Of a stretch of 64,000 nt of DNA, positions 39,590-48,725 are shown one piece after another. The DNA comes from Clostridia bacterium (GTDB lineage: Bacteria; Bacillota; Clostridia; TANB77; CAG-508). Below the pieces are notes generated by a model. It was given only the letters and a program-made list of their open reading frames with translations. It searched no databases and was not told where the DNA came from. The stretch is from NCBI GenBank assembly GCA_900770385.1, contig CAAGKK010000016.1, forward strand, positions 1 to 64,000, given 5' to 3'. Position numbers and translations under genes: made by a program. Within the stretch, counting starts at the first letter, position 1, and the number at the start of each line of letters is the position of its first letter.

Positions 39590-41059
39590 ATGGACATTAC
39601 TAATTTAACTGTGCATGAATTAAAAGAAAAGTTAGATAAAAAAGAAACTACTATTAGTGAAATTAATAAAGCTTATGTAGAACGAATTAAAGAAAAAGAG
39701 CCAGAAGTAAATGCCTTTGTTACAGTATTAGCAGAAAATGCTCTAAAAAAAGCACAAGAAGTAGAAAAAAAAGTAAATAATGGAGAAATAAAAACACCAC
39801 TTGCAGGTATTCCAATAGGAATAAAAGATAATATATGTACCAAAGGGGTAAAAACAACATGTAGCTCTAAAATGCTTGAGAACTTTACTTCTCCATATGA
39901 TGCAACCGTTATGAAAAAAATAAATTCTGAAAATTTAATAACTTTAGGAAAATTAAATATGGATGAATTTGCTATGGGAGCATCAACAGAATATTCAGCA
40001 TTTAAGAAAACATATAATCCATGGGATCTAAATAAAGTTCCAGGTGGTTCATCTGGCGGTAGTGCTGCAGCTGTGGCAGCAGGATTAGTTCCATGGGCTT
40101 TAGGATCAGATACAGGTGGTTCAGTCCGTCAACCAGCAAGCTTTTGCGGAGTTGTAGGATTAAAACCAACATATGGATTAATTTCAAGATATGGATTAGT
40201 TGCTTTTGCATCTTCTTTAGATCAAATAGGACCAATAACAAAAGATGTAAAAGATAGTGCAATGCTTTTAAATATTATAGCAGGACATGATGAAAAAGAT
40301 ACTACTTCTCTAAATATAGAAAAAAAGGATTATACAAAAGCATTAAAAAATGATGTAAAAGGCTTAAGAATAGGAATTCCTAAAGAGTATTTTGGAGAAG
40401 GAATAAACAAAGAGGTAAAAGAAGCATTAGAAAAAGCTATAGAAGAATATAAAGCAATGGGAGCCATTGTGGAAAAATGCAGTATACCTATTGCAGAATA
40501 TGCTTTAGCAACATACTACATAATAGCATGTGCAGAGGCTAGTTCAAATTTAGGAAGATTTGATGGAATAAGATATGGGTATAGAACATTAAACTTTAAA
40601 AATTTAAGAGATATTTTTATTAATTCTAGAACAGAGGGATTTGGAAAAGAAGTAAAAAGAAGAATTATCTTAGGTACTTATGTTCTTTCTTCTGGATACT
40701 ATGATGCTTATTATAAAAAAGCTCAGCAAGTAAGAACTCTAGTAAAAAAAGAATTTGATAAAGCATTTGAAAAATATGATATATTAATAACACCAACAGC
40801 TCCAACAGTGGCATTTGATATTGGAAAAAGATCTAATAACCCACTAGAAATGTATTTGGCAGACATTTGTACTGTTTCAATAAACATAGCTGGGCTTCCT
40901 GGAATATCAATTCCATGTGGAGTAGATTCTGAGGGAATGCCAATTGGAATGCAAATTGTAGGAAAACATTTTGCGGAAGAAACAATATTAAATGCTGCAT
41001 ATACTTATGAACAAAAGGTTAAATTTAGAGATAATTATAAGCCTACATTTAAAAAATAA
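39590..41059 (+). CDS. gatA: Glutamyl/aspartyl-tRNA amidotransferase subunit A
   Basis: This 489-residue amidase subunit releases ammonia from glutamine for GatB. The amidase signature is VPGGSSGGSAAAVAAG, with the catalytic Ser-cisSer-Lys triad including the lysine in IPIGIKDNIC and the serine in DTGGSVRQPASFCG. It is full length. AAGGAGG sets the start. Confidence 0.95.
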   Translation: MDITNLTVHELKEKLDKKETTISEINKAYVERIKEKEPEVNAFVTVLAENALKKAQEVEKKVNNGEIKTPLAGIPIGIKDNICTKGVKTTCSSKMLENFTSPYDATVMKKINSENLITLGKLNMDEFAMGASTEYSAFKKTYNPWDLNKVPGGSSGGSAAAVAAGLVPWALGSDTGGSVRQPASFCGVVGLKPTYGLISRYGLVAFASSLDQIGPITKDVKDSAMLLNIIAGHDEKDTTSLNIEKKDYTKALKNDVKGLRIGIPKEYFGEGINKEVKEALEKAIEEYKAMGAIVEKCSIPIAEYALATYYIIACAEASSNLGRFDGIRYGYRTLNFKNLRDIFINSRTEGFGKEVKRRIILGTYVLSSGYYDAYYKKAQQVRTLVKKEFDKAFEKYDILITPTAPTVAFDIGKRSNNPLEMYLADICTVSINIAGLPGISIPCGVDSEGMPIGMQIVGKHFAEETILNAAYTYEQKVKFRDNYKPTFKK

Positions 41060-41116
41060 ATCATATGTGGTCGAATGACTCTATATGTTCGTAGAAATAA
41101 AATGAATAATATATGT

Positions 41117-41142
41117 GTAGGAGCGGAATAATGTGTCCGCCA
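41117..41142. repeat. Degenerate GC-rich hairpin repeat before gatB
   Basis: GTAGGAGCGGA pairs poorly with TCCGCC; it is a decayed member of the hairpin family. Another remnant, GTGGTCGAATGACTC, lies near 41066-41080. Confidence 0.55.
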
Positions 41143-41171
41143 GCACATACAATTGTGAAAGGAAGATAGAT

Positions 41172-42617
41172 ATGCCAAGAGAAGATTATGAAGTTGTTAT
41201 AGGGCTTGAAGTCCATAGTGAACTTTCTACAAAAACAAAAATATTCTGTTCATGTCCAACAGAATTTGGTGGAGATCCAAATACACATACTTGTCCTGTG
41301 TGTATGGCAATGCCGGGAAGTTTACCAGTGCTTAATGAAAAAGTTGTAGAGTATGCCGTAAAAGCAGGACTTGCCACAAATTGTGAGATTTCAAGAAATA
41401 GTAAAAATGATAGAAAAAATTATTTTTATCCAGACTTACCAAAATCTTATCAAATTTCTCAGTTTGATAAACCACTTTGTGAGCATGGTTATGTAGAAAT
41501 AGAAACAGAAAAAGGACCTAAAAAAATAAGATTAACAAGAATTCATATAGAAGAAGATGCAGGAAAATTAAATCATGATCCATATGGTAGAGGAAGCTTA
41601 GTAGATTTAAATAGAGCAGGTGTACCATTAATAGAAATTGTTTCTGAACCAGATTTAAGGTCAAGTGCAGAAGTTGAAAGTTATATGAGAAAATTAAAAT
41701 CAATACTTGAGTATATAGAAGTTTCAGATTGTAAAATGCAAGAGGGATCTCTAAGAGCAGATGTTAATGTTTCTATAAGACCTAAAGGAAGCAAAAAATT
41801 TGGAACAAGAACTGAAATGAAAAATATGAATTCATTTAGAAGTATTGTAAGAGCTATAGAATATGAAATAGAAAGACAAGTAGAAGTAATCGATAATGGG
41901 GGAAAAATAGACCAAGAAACTCTAAGATGGGATGATGTTTCAGGAAAAACTTTCCCAATGAGAGATAAAGAAGATGCACAAGACTATAGATATTTTCCAG
42001 ACCCAGATTTAGTTGCCATTAGATTATCTGAAGAATATGTTCAAAATATAAAAGATAATTTACCAGAAATGCCAGAAAGCAGAAAGAAGAGATATTTAGA
42101 AGAATATAAATTAACTGAAAAAGAGGCAAATCTTTTAACTGCATCTAAATATTTATCAGATATGTTTGAAAAAGCATCAGAAATATGTGGAAACAGAAAA
42201 GCTGTTAGCAATTGGTTGTTGTCAGATGTATCTAGAATATTAAACGAAAAAGAGGAAGAAGCAGATAGCATTCCTTTTACAGCAGAAGAATTAGCAGAAC
42301 TTATTACTTTAATAGATAAAGGTACAATTAGTACTGCAATAGCTAAAAAGGTATTAGAAGAAATGTTTAATTCTGAAAATAAAAAACCATCAAAAATAAT
42401 AGAAGAAAAAGGTTGGATTCAAATATCAGATGAGGGAGCTATAAAAGAAGTTGTATTAAAAATATTAGCAGCAAATCCTCAATCAGTAGCTGATTTTAAA
42501 GCAGGTAAAGATAGAGCAATTGGATATTTAGTTGGACAAGCAATGAAAGAAACAAAAGGAAAGGCAAATCCACAAATGCTTAATAAAATGTTTGTAGAAG
42601 AAATAAATAACCAATAA
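41172..42617 (+). CDS. gatB: Glutamyl/aspartyl-tRNA amidotransferase subunit B
   Basis: This 481-residue subunit binds the tRNA and phosphorylates the misacylated residue. It opens EVVIGLEVHSELSTKTKIFC, then KNYFYPDLPKSYQISQ, and RADVNVS. The YqeY-like tail domain spans about 335-481. The start at 41172 follows GAAAGGAAG; an earlier in-frame ATG (41133) sits in the hairpin remnant and is rejected. It completes gatCAB, so the host probably makes Gln-tRNA by the indirect route. Confidence 0.95.
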   Translation: MPREDYEVVIGLEVHSELSTKTKIFCSCPTEFGGDPNTHTCPVCMAMPGSLPVLNEKVVEYAVKAGLATNCEISRNSKNDRKNYFYPDLPKSYQISQFDKPLCEHGYVEIETEKGPKKIRLTRIHIEEDAGKLNHDPYGRGSLVDLNRAGVPLIEIVSEPDLRSSAEVESYMRKLKSILEYIEVSDCKMQEGSLRADVNVSIRPKGSKKFGTRTEMKNMNSFRSIVRAIEYEIERQVEVIDNGGKIDQETLRWDDVSGKTFPMRDKEDAQDYRYFPDPDLVAIRLSEEYVQNIKDNLPEMPESRKKRYLEEYKLTEKEANLLTASKYLSDMFEKASEICGNRKAVSNWLLSDVSRILNEKEEEADSIPFTAEELAELITLIDKGTISTAIAKKVLEEMFNSENKKPSKIIEEKGWIQISDEGAIKEVVLKILAANPQSVADFKAGKDRAIGYLVGQAMKETKGKANPQMLNKMFVEEINNQ

Positions 42618-42626
42618 GCAACAAAG

Positions 42627-42655
42627 TTGACATAAGGCAAAAAATAGAGTATAAT
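42627..42655 (+). promoter_or_regulatory. Consensus promoter of the Cys-rich gene
   Basis: TTGACA (42627-42632), 17-base spacer, TATAAT (42650-42655), a perfect consensus promoter 36 bases before the start. Confidence 0.85.
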
Positions 42656-42691
42656 ACAAGTATCCATTAAAAAATAAAAGGGGGAATTACC

Positions 42692-43042
42692 TTGTTTGAA
42701 ATATTGCCGTTAAATTGTGAAGAAAATTTTCACGAGTGTCGGTATAATGGATGCGCAGTGGCACAAAATGAACGAAATAGAAAGATTTTTGATAATATAT
42801 TTCAAAAATCTTACATAGATTTTTATCTATGTGATGAGTGCAAATACATTTATTTTGGAGAAAAATATTGTATTTTATTTGATAACCTAGATGTTTTGCA
42901 ACATGATAATAAGGGTTGCTATATAAATGGTTATAATAATGAAAAAACATATTTATGTCCTGAAAATATAAAAGTTGTTTGCAATAGTAGACAAAAATGT
43001 GCCGTTACTGCTTGGGTCCAAATATATAATGGATCTAAATAA
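42692..43042 (+). CDS. Small cysteine-rich protein of unknown function
   Basis: This 116-residue protein starts at TTG 42692 behind GGGGGAAT. It contains about ten cysteines, including a CDECKY pair in the middle and CPENIKVVC near the end, spaced like metal-binding or disulfide pairs. No signal peptide or membrane helix is evident. It has a consensus promoter and a strong terminator, so it is clearly expressed. No family is recognised. The cysteine spacing suggests zinc or iron binding or a disulfide-stabilised protein. Confidence 0.6.
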   Translation: MFEILPLNCEENFHECRYNGCAVAQNERNRKIFDNIFQKSYIDFYLCDECKYIYFGEKYCILFDNLDVLQHDNKGCYINGYNNEKTYLCPENIKVVCNSRQKCAVTAWVQIYNGSK

Positions 43043-43049
43043 TTTAAAT

Positions 43050-43082
43050 ATCCCATATGTTTTTAACATATGGGATGTTTTT
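43050..43082. terminator. Bidirectional terminator
   Basis: ATCCCATATGTT (43050-43061) pairs with AACATATGGGAT (43065-43076). A T run follows on the plus strand, and an A-rich stretch on the left serves the convergent gene. Confidence 0.85.
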
Positions 43083-43335
43083 ATATAAGTAATTGCTTTT
43101 TTATTATATCAAAAGCATATCCACATATAATAAAATCAACAAAGAACATTAAAGAAGATTTAAATAAAATAGTTCCAATTGTGAATACTAGTGGTACTCT
43201 ATAAATAGCATGATATGTATATAGTATAAGAATAGATATTAAACAAAAAATGAGAGAAAAGGCAAATCCATATTTCATTATTTTCTTTATTTTTAAATCT
43301 AAATTTTTAGAAAATTCTATAATAGACTTTAACAT
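43081..43335 (-). CDS. Small two-helix membrane protein
   Basis: This 84-residue protein has a charged N-terminus (IIEFSKNLDLKIKKIMKYG) and two hydrophobic segments (FAFSLIFCLISILILYTYHAIY and LVFTIGTILFKSSLMFFVDFIICGYAF). AGGAAGTG precedes its start on the minus strand. It converges on the Cys-rich gene and is divergent from rpsT. Function unknown. Confidence 0.6.
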   Translation of the reverse strand: MLKSIIEFSKNLDLKIKKIMKYGFAFSLIFCLISILILYTYHAIYRVPLVFTIGTILFKSSLMFFVDFIICGYAFDIIKKQLLI

Positions 43336-43415
43336 AAAATCACTTCCTATATAAATGATAACATGTTACTTTAAGAAAAACAAATGTAATATTTGGTAAA
43401 AAAAATGCTTTTTGC

Positions 43416-43444
43416 TTGATTTTTTTATTAGTATGTGTTAAAAT
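43416..43444 (+). promoter_or_regulatory. Promoter of rpsT
   Basis: TTGATT (43416-43421), 17-base spacer, TAAAAT (43439-43444), 46 bases before the start. Confidence 0.6.
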
Positions 43445-43489
43445 ATTATATGTTATAGTTTAGTATTACTAAGAGGAGGTGCAACAGGA

Positions 43490-43753
43490 ATGCCAAATAT
43501 TAAATCAGCAATTAAAAGAGTTAGTGTTATAGAGAAAAAAACATTAAGAAATAATATGATAAAATCAGCTTATAAAACAGCTATTAAAAAGTTTGAATCA
43601 GCAGTTTCTGAAGGTGATAAAGCAAATGCAGAAAAATTATTTTCAGAAGCAACTAAGAAAATAGATCAAGCTTGTACAAAGGGTGTTATAGTAAAAAACA
43701 CAGCAGCTAGAAAAAAATCTAAATTAGCTAAGAAATTAAATGAAATGAAATAA
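43490..43753 (+). CDS. rpsT: 30S ribosomal protein S20
   Basis: This 87-residue basic helical protein binds 16S rRNA early in 30S assembly. It has NIKSAIKRVSVIEKK at the start, KSAYKTAIKKFE, and GVIVKNTAARKKSKLAKKL near the end, as in all S20 proteins. AGAGGAGGTG is a very strong ribosome binding site. Monocistronic. Confidence 0.97.
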   Translation: MPNIKSAIKRVSVIEKKTLRNNMIKSAYKTAIKKFESAVSEGDKANAEKLFSEATKKIDQACTKGVIVKNTAARKKSKLAKKLNEMK

Positions 43754-43783
43754 AAAGAACTGCCTAACGGCAGTTCTTTATTT
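43754..43783. terminator. Bidirectional terminator between rpsT and the convergent gene
   Basis: AAAGAACTGCC (43754-43764) pairs with GGCAGTTCTTT (43769-43779) over a TAAC loop, with T/A tracts on both sides. Confidence 0.92.
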
Positions 43784-43784
43784 A

Positions 43785-45728
43785 TTAATTTTCTTTTTTC
43801 TCTAATTTATCTGTTACAATTACAAAGTTTACATTTCCAACAGCTATTTCATTGTTATCGGCTGTTTTTGAGAAGTTTTTATATTGTTTAGATAATTCTT
43901 GCAATTTTTCTGCTCTTGATGTTAAATTTTTTAAATCTCCATTTACAAAGTTACATATTGGATTAATAGCTTTGTTGTTGAATTCTTGGATACCATTATA
44001 TAAAGTATTTGCTCCATCGCTTATAGTTTCTGCAGAAGATGTTAATTGATTATCTGCCATATATAATTGTTTAGCACTACTATTAAGTGAATTTATTCCT
44101 AATTTTATTTTGGCAGAACCAGCTTGTAAACTATTTGCAGAAGTATTTAATTTTTTAGCACCATTTGCAATTCCAGCAACATTAGTTGTTAAACCATTTA
44201 TTTGTGTAGGAATAGTTGAAGTTTCTTTTTGTAGTCCATTTAGACCATCAGAAATTCCTTTTACTGCAGCCTGTATGCTTTTTACACCAGTTTTTAATGA
44301 TTTAATAGAAGTTTCAGAAGCTTTTATTGATTTTTCAGTTTCTTTTAATGTTTTATCAGCTGTATTTTTTACTAATTTATAAGTTTCTATAGATTTTTTG
44401 TTGTTAGTGATTTGTGTTTCTAAAGAACTGATTAAATTAGCATTTGTGTTAGCATCTAATGCAGTTTTTGCAGAAGTTAAAGTCTTATTATTACTTTCTA
44501 AAATAGTAATTGCATCTTCACTGTATTTAGAAACATCCTTTAAAGCTTTAATCAAATCTTGAGCAGTTTCTGAAGAGCTATTAATTAAATCATCAATACC
44601 TGCAACTAAACCAGGATTCTCCTTTGTTCCGTCACCATTTAAACCGATTAGAGCACTATTTGATACACCATATAATTTAGTTACTGAACTTGGTAAAGCG
44701 CTTAATTGTGCAGCTACACCGCTTACGCCATATTTTAAAGCAGCAGTTACATTTGCTAAATTAGCAGTTCCTGCAGTTAATCCTGTAACACCATCATCAA
44801 TAAGAGTATAATTTTCATCTAAATTATTTGCTCCATTTGAAAGTGAGTTCATGTAATCATTAAATTCTTTTGACTTTGCACTATATTTTTGAGTTCCATC
44901 TGCTAATGTTTTTGCACCTTCTTCTATTTGGTTACTTGAAGATTTTATTGTATTTACATTATCATATAAACTATCTAATTTATCAAAAATTTCTAAGTTT
45001 TCGTCTTCAAATACTTTTGGAGAAGCAACAGTTATTATGCTTCCAAGCTCAAAGTTTGTAGAATCCATTGTAATTTCAATATTACTTGGAAGATCTAATT
45101 TGTCTTTAGAAATATTTAAACTTTCGTTCATTCCTGGAAAACATATTCCTAATGCTACAGATTTATCATCTTTATTTACTATTTTTCCAGATGATATTTC
45201 AATATTAGAATTATTACTATTGTTTATAATTGTTCCAGCTGCAACCATGAATGGTGTATATATTATAGTTCTTTTACCATTAACAATTACAGTGTGTTTT
45301 TCGTTATTTGTATATTGAATATTAACTGTTACTTTACCACTTTTTCCAATAATTTCATCTGATGAAATATCTTTATCATCTAATTTATAAGAAATTTTCA
45401 TATCTATAGGTAAATTTTCTTTAGATTCACCTTGATAATAAATATCTTTACCATTTGAGTTCCATATAATTGCTTCACCATTTTGAGAAAAAGTTTCTTC
45501 TCCATTTGTATTTTTTATATCAAACAAATTTGTCATATCATTTAAAAGTTCTTGCTCATCTGTATTTTTTAAATGAGCACTTACTATAGTTTTATAAGAT
45601 TTACCAGAGTTATCTGTTTTTGAAAACACTGTTTCTTCTTTAGTGTATGCTAGTACAGGCATTGCATAAGCAATAGTAGTACATAATAATAAACCAGATA
45701 TAATTTTTTTACTTAATTTTGAATTCAT
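43785..45728 (-). CDS. Exported YhgE/Pip-like protein with xxxLxxG heptad repeats
   Basis: This 647-residue protein has a signal peptide (residues 9-27, ending VLAYT) and a beta-rich N-terminal domain (about 40-245). A long helical region (250-620) follows, with many Leu-x-x-Gly heptads such as GAKTLADGTQKYS, GVTGLTAGTANLAN and GAKKLNTSANSLQAG. These repeats occur in YhgE/Pip-type proteins paired with RND/MMPL transporters in Firmicutes. It lacks the terminal membrane segments of YhgE proper. It lies 16 bases after the MMPL gene in the same operon, under the TetR-controlled promoter. It probably spans the wall as a periplasm-side partner of that exporter. Confidence 0.7.
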   Translation of the reverse strand: MNSKLSKKIISGLLLCTTIAYAMPVLAYTKEETVFSKTDNSGKSYKTIVSAHLKNTDEQELLNDMTNLFDIKNTNGEETFSQNGEAIIWNSNGKDIYYQGESKENLPIDMKISYKLDDKDISSDEIIGKSGKVTVNIQYTNNEKHTVIVNGKRTIIYTPFMVAAGTIINNSNNSNIEISSGKIVNKDDKSVALGICFPGMNESLNISKDKLDLPSNIEITMDSTNFELGSIITVASPKVFEDENLEIFDKLDSLYDNVNTIKSSSNQIEEGAKTLADGTQKYSAKSKEFNDYMNSLSNGANNLDENYTLIDDGVTGLTAGTANLANVTAALKYGVSGVAAQLSALPSSVTKLYGVSNSALIGLNGDGTKENPGLVAGIDDLINSSSETAQDLIKALKDVSKYSEDAITILESNNKTLTSAKTALDANTNANLISSLETQITNNKKSIETYKLVKNTADKTLKETEKSIKASETSIKSLKTGVKSIQAAVKGISDGLNGLQKETSTIPTQINGLTTNVAGIANGAKKLNTSANSLQAGSAKIKLGINSLNSSAKQLYMADNQLTSSAETISDGANTLYNGIQEFNNKAINPICNFVNGDLKNLTSRAEKLQELSKQYKNFSKTADNNEIAVGNVNFVIVTDKLEKKEN

Positions 45729-45744
45729 ATTTTATCATTCCTTT

Positions 45745-47814
45745 CTAATTCTCTATTTTTCTCATACCAATTGTGGTTTTACAAATTAATTTATCTAATA
45801 TCATTAAAAATGCAGGTAATACCATAATAACAGTTACCATTGAAATTAGTGCTCCTCTTGACATTAATGTACATAAAGAACCAATCATTTCTATTTTTGA
45901 ATATGCTCCTACACCAAATGTAGCTCCAAAGAAACATAATCCACTTACAACTATTGAAGAAATAGATGTTGATAATGCTTCGTTTATAGCTTCTTGTTTT
46001 GTTTTATTATCTTTTCTTAATGTTACATATTTAGTTGTTATTAAAATTGCATAATCTATTGTTGCACCAAGTTGAATAGTTCCAATTACTATAGAAGCTA
46101 CAAATGGTAGTATCGTTCCACTGTAATATGGAATCCCCATATTAATAAATATTGCAAATTCTATAACTAAGATTAGTATAATTGGCAAAGACAATGATTT
46201 TAATATAAAGAACATAAGTAAGAATATTAAAGCAATAGAAACTGTATTTACACTGTTAAAATCATGATCACTTATTTCTACTAAATCTTTCATAAGAGGT
46301 CCCTCACCAGCTAGAATGGCATTTTCATCGTATTGTTTTACAATATCATTTACTTGTGCTATTTGATTATTTAAGTCATCTGTTGCAAGTTCATATTTTG
46401 AATTAACAATAATCATTTGATATTTATCACTTTCAAAAACTGAAAGAATATCTTCTGGTATCATTTCTTCTGGTATACTAGAACCAGCTACTTGAGAATA
46501 ACTTAAAGTCCATTCTATACCATCTACAGCTTTTATTTTATTTAACATTTCATTTACCTTATAATTAGGTAAATCTTTGTTTACAAGTATGACATCTGTA
46601 GAAACCATATTAAAGTTATCTTTTAATGATTTGTTTGCTTGTATACTTTGTAATGTATCTGGTAATGATTTGTCTAGGTTATAATAAACTTTTGTATTTG
46701 AATATCCATAAAAAGCGATAGGTAAAATTATTATAAATGCTAATGCAATTGCTTTATAATGTTTTAAAATAAAGTTTTTCCAATGAGTAAACTTAGGAAG
46801 AAGTTCCTTATGTTTTGTTTTTTCTATAAGATTGTCAAAGTACAATAACATTGCAGGTAAAATAGTTACAACACAAATTACTCCTAAAAGAACGCCTTTT
46901 GCCATTACTAATCCAATATCTTTTCCAAGCGTTAGATTCATACTACATAATGCTAAGAAACCAACAATTGTTGTTAAAGAACTTCCTATAACAGAAATTA
47001 ATGTTTTAGAAATAGCATGCGCCATAGCTTCATTTTTATCATTTAAAGTTTCTTTTTCAGCTTTATAGCTATGATATAAGAATATTGCAAAGTCCATTGT
47101 AACACCAAGTTGTAATACGGCACTTATAGCTTTTGTAATATATGAAATTTGTCCTAGTAAAATATTGCTTCCCATATTATATAAGATTGCTATACCTATA
47201 TTTAATAAAATAAAAAATGGAACAGTATATGAATCTAAAGAAAGCTCTAATATCAAAATACAAAGTATAACTGCGATAATTACATATATTACTACTTCTG
47301 AATTTGATAAATCTCTTGTGTCTAATACAGTTGCAGACATACCACTTATTTTACAATTTGAATCTGTGGTATCTCTTAAAGTTTCAATAGCAGATAGGGT
47401 TTCATCTGATGAAATTCCTTCCTTGAATGTAACTAATATAGCAGTTTCACCATCTTTATAAAGTTTATCTGTTACTTCCTTTGGTAGCATTTCTGTTGGA
47501 ATAGTACTACCTAAAACATCAGTTAATCCAATTACTTTTTCTACACCAGTAATATTACGAATTTTATCTTCTAGTTTGATAATATCTTTGTTATTCATAT
47601 TATCTAATAGAACTATAGAGAAAGATCCCATGTCAAAATCATCTGCTAAAATGTTTTCTCCCTTAATAGTTTCTATATCTTCAGGCAAATAAACTAAAAT
47701 ATCGTAGTTTACTCTTGTTGCCATCATACCTAAAACAGAAGGTATTAATAGAAGTATAGCAACTATTAAGATAATTGTTTTATGCTTACATATAAATTCT
47801 CCGAATTTAAGCAT
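45745..47814 (-). CDS. MMPL/RND family transporter
   Basis: This 689-residue protein has a duplicated RND layout. Each half has one helix (about 12-31 and 350-370), then a large extracytoplasmic loop, then five helices. It opens FICKHKTIILIVAILLLIPS. Motifs such as LQLGVTMDFAIFLYH and IQLGATIDYAILITTKY lie in the conserved helix 4 of each half, with acidic residues that carry proton coupling. It is similar to Firmicute YdfJ/MmpL-like exporters of lipids or drugs. GGAGATG is the ribosome binding site. It is the first gene of an operon repressed by the divergent TetR protein (inferred). Confidence 0.9.
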   Translation of the reverse strand: MLKFGEFICKHKTIILIVAILLLIPSVLGMMATRVNYDILVYLPEDIETIKGENILADDFDMGSFSIVLLDNMNNKDIIKLEDKIRNITGVEKVIGLTDVLGSTIPTEMLPKEVTDKLYKDGETAILVTFKEGISSDETLSAIETLRDTTDSNCKISGMSATVLDTRDLSNSEVVIYVIIAVILCILILELSLDSYTVPFFILLNIGIAILYNMGSNILLGQISYITKAISAVLQLGVTMDFAIFLYHSYKAEKETLNDKNEAMAHAISKTLISVIGSSLTTIVGFLALCSMNLTLGKDIGLVMAKGVLLGVICVVTILPAMLLYFDNLIEKTKHKELLPKFTHWKNFILKHYKAIALAFIIILPIAFYGYSNTKVYYNLDKSLPDTLQSIQANKSLKDNFNMVSTDVILVNKDLPNYKVNEMLNKIKAVDGIEWTLSYSQVAGSSIPEEMIPEDILSVFESDKYQMIIVNSKYELATDDLNNQIAQVNDIVKQYDENAILAGEGPLMKDLVEISDHDFNSVNTVSIALIFLLMFFILKSLSLPIILILVIEFAIFINMGIPYYSGTILPFVASIVIGTIQLGATIDYAILITTKYVTLRKDNKTKQEAINEALSTSISSIVVSGLCFFGATFGVGAYSKIEMIGSLCTLMSRGALISMVTVIMVLPAFLMILDKLICKTTIGMRKIEN

Positions 47815-47844
47815 TTATTTCATCTCCTTATTTAAAATATTAAA

Positions 47845-47857
47845 TGACTCTTAGTCA
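47845..47857. promoter_or_regulatory. TetR operator 1 (overlaps -10)
   Basis: TGACTCTTAGTCA is a perfect inverted repeat (TGACT-CTT-AGTCA), extended by A/T on both sides, and touches the -10 box of the leftward promoter. Confidence 0.7.
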
Positions 47858-47885
47858 TTTTACCACATAAATGACCAACGGTCAA
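47857..47885 (-). promoter_or_regulatory. Promoter of the MMPL operon
   Basis: On the minus strand: TTGACC (47885-47880), 17-base spacer, TAAAAT (47862-47857). Each box coincides with one operator half-site pair. Confidence 0.75.
47872..47884. promoter_or_regulatory. TetR operator 2 (overlaps -35)
   Basis: TGACCAACGGTCA is a perfect inverted repeat (TGACC-AAC-GGTCA) lying over the -35 box of the leftward promoter; its centre is 27 bases from that of operator 1. Confidence 0.75.
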
Positions 47886-47988
47886 TACAAAGCAATAAAA
47901 AAATTAAAATATTTTAAAATATTATAAAATTAATGAAAAAATAGCTAATTAAAATATATTAAAAAATGAATAACATATTGACCAATCG

Positions 47989-48001
47989 TATAATATATGT
48001 A
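47989..48001. promoter_or_regulatory. Probable third TetR half-operator at the tetR promoter
   Basis: TGACCAATCGTAT repeats the left half TGACC, followed by a degenerate right half. It abuts TATAAT (47999-48004), the likely -10 of the tetR gene, and would permit autoregulation. Confidence 0.5.
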
Positions 48002-48028
48002 ATAATATATGCATAAGGAGATAAAAAA

Positions 48029-48622
48029 ATGAACATAGAAGAACAAAAAAATGACAAAGAAAATAGAATATTAAATACGGCATATAAGCTATTCACAGAA
48101 AAAGGAATAAAGGATACATCAGTACAAGATATTGTAGATAATGCTAATGTGGCTAAAGGAACTTTCTATTTATATTTTAAAAATAAGTATGAATTACAAG
48201 ATATTTTAATTGCAAAAAAGTCTCATAAGTTATTTACAGAAGCTTTGGAAAGCCTAAGAAAAACTTATATCACAAATTTTTCTGATCAAATTATATATGT
48301 AATAAATTATGTTATAGATCAATTAACAAAAATGCCAATATTATTAAAATTTATTTCTAAAAATTTGTCATGGGGAGTATATAATAAAACTATAAATAAA
48401 TTGTATGAAAGAAATGAAGAAGAACAAGATGGTTTATATAATTTGTTTTTAAAAGGAGTAAATGAGAATAATTTAAAATTAAAAAATCCAGAAGTAACCT
48501 TATTTATGATTATTGAACTTACAAGTTCAGCATGTTTTAATTCAATATTATATAATGAACCATTACCAATAGAAGAGTTTAAACCATATTTATATGAAAC
48601 AATACGCGAATTAATAAAGTAA
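48029..48622 (+). CDS. TetR family transcriptional regulator
   Basis: This 197-residue protein has an N-terminal TetR helix-turn-helix (about 15-62): NRILNTAYKLFTEKGI, then TSVQDIVDNANVAKGTFYLYF and NKYELQDIL. The C-terminal ligand domain is helical. AAGGAGAT is the ribosome binding site. It is divergent from the MMPL/YhgE-like operon, and inverted repeats of TGACY...RGTCA type lie on both promoters, so it most likely represses the exporter and itself until a ligand binds. Confidence 0.9.
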   Translation: MNIEEQKNDKENRILNTAYKLFTEKGIKDTSVQDIVDNANVAKGTFYLYFKNKYELQDILIAKKSHKLFTEALESLRKTYITNFSDQIIYVINYVIDQLTKMPILLKFISKNLSWGVYNKTINKLYERNEEEQDGLYNLFLKGVNENNLKLKNPEVTLFMIIELTSSACFNSILYNEPLPIEEFKPYLYETIRELIK

Positions 48623-48725
48623 AGATAATTTCATTTTCCAAACATCAAAACACAAAATAACTAATACATAAATTATTAAATATTAACTATTCATTTTTCA
48701 ATATTAATTAAATACTATAAAAATA

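Noticed and set aside
43852..45318. Several plus-strand ORFs inside the YhgE-like gene
   Set aside because: They are antisense shadows of a repetitive coding sequence without start signals.
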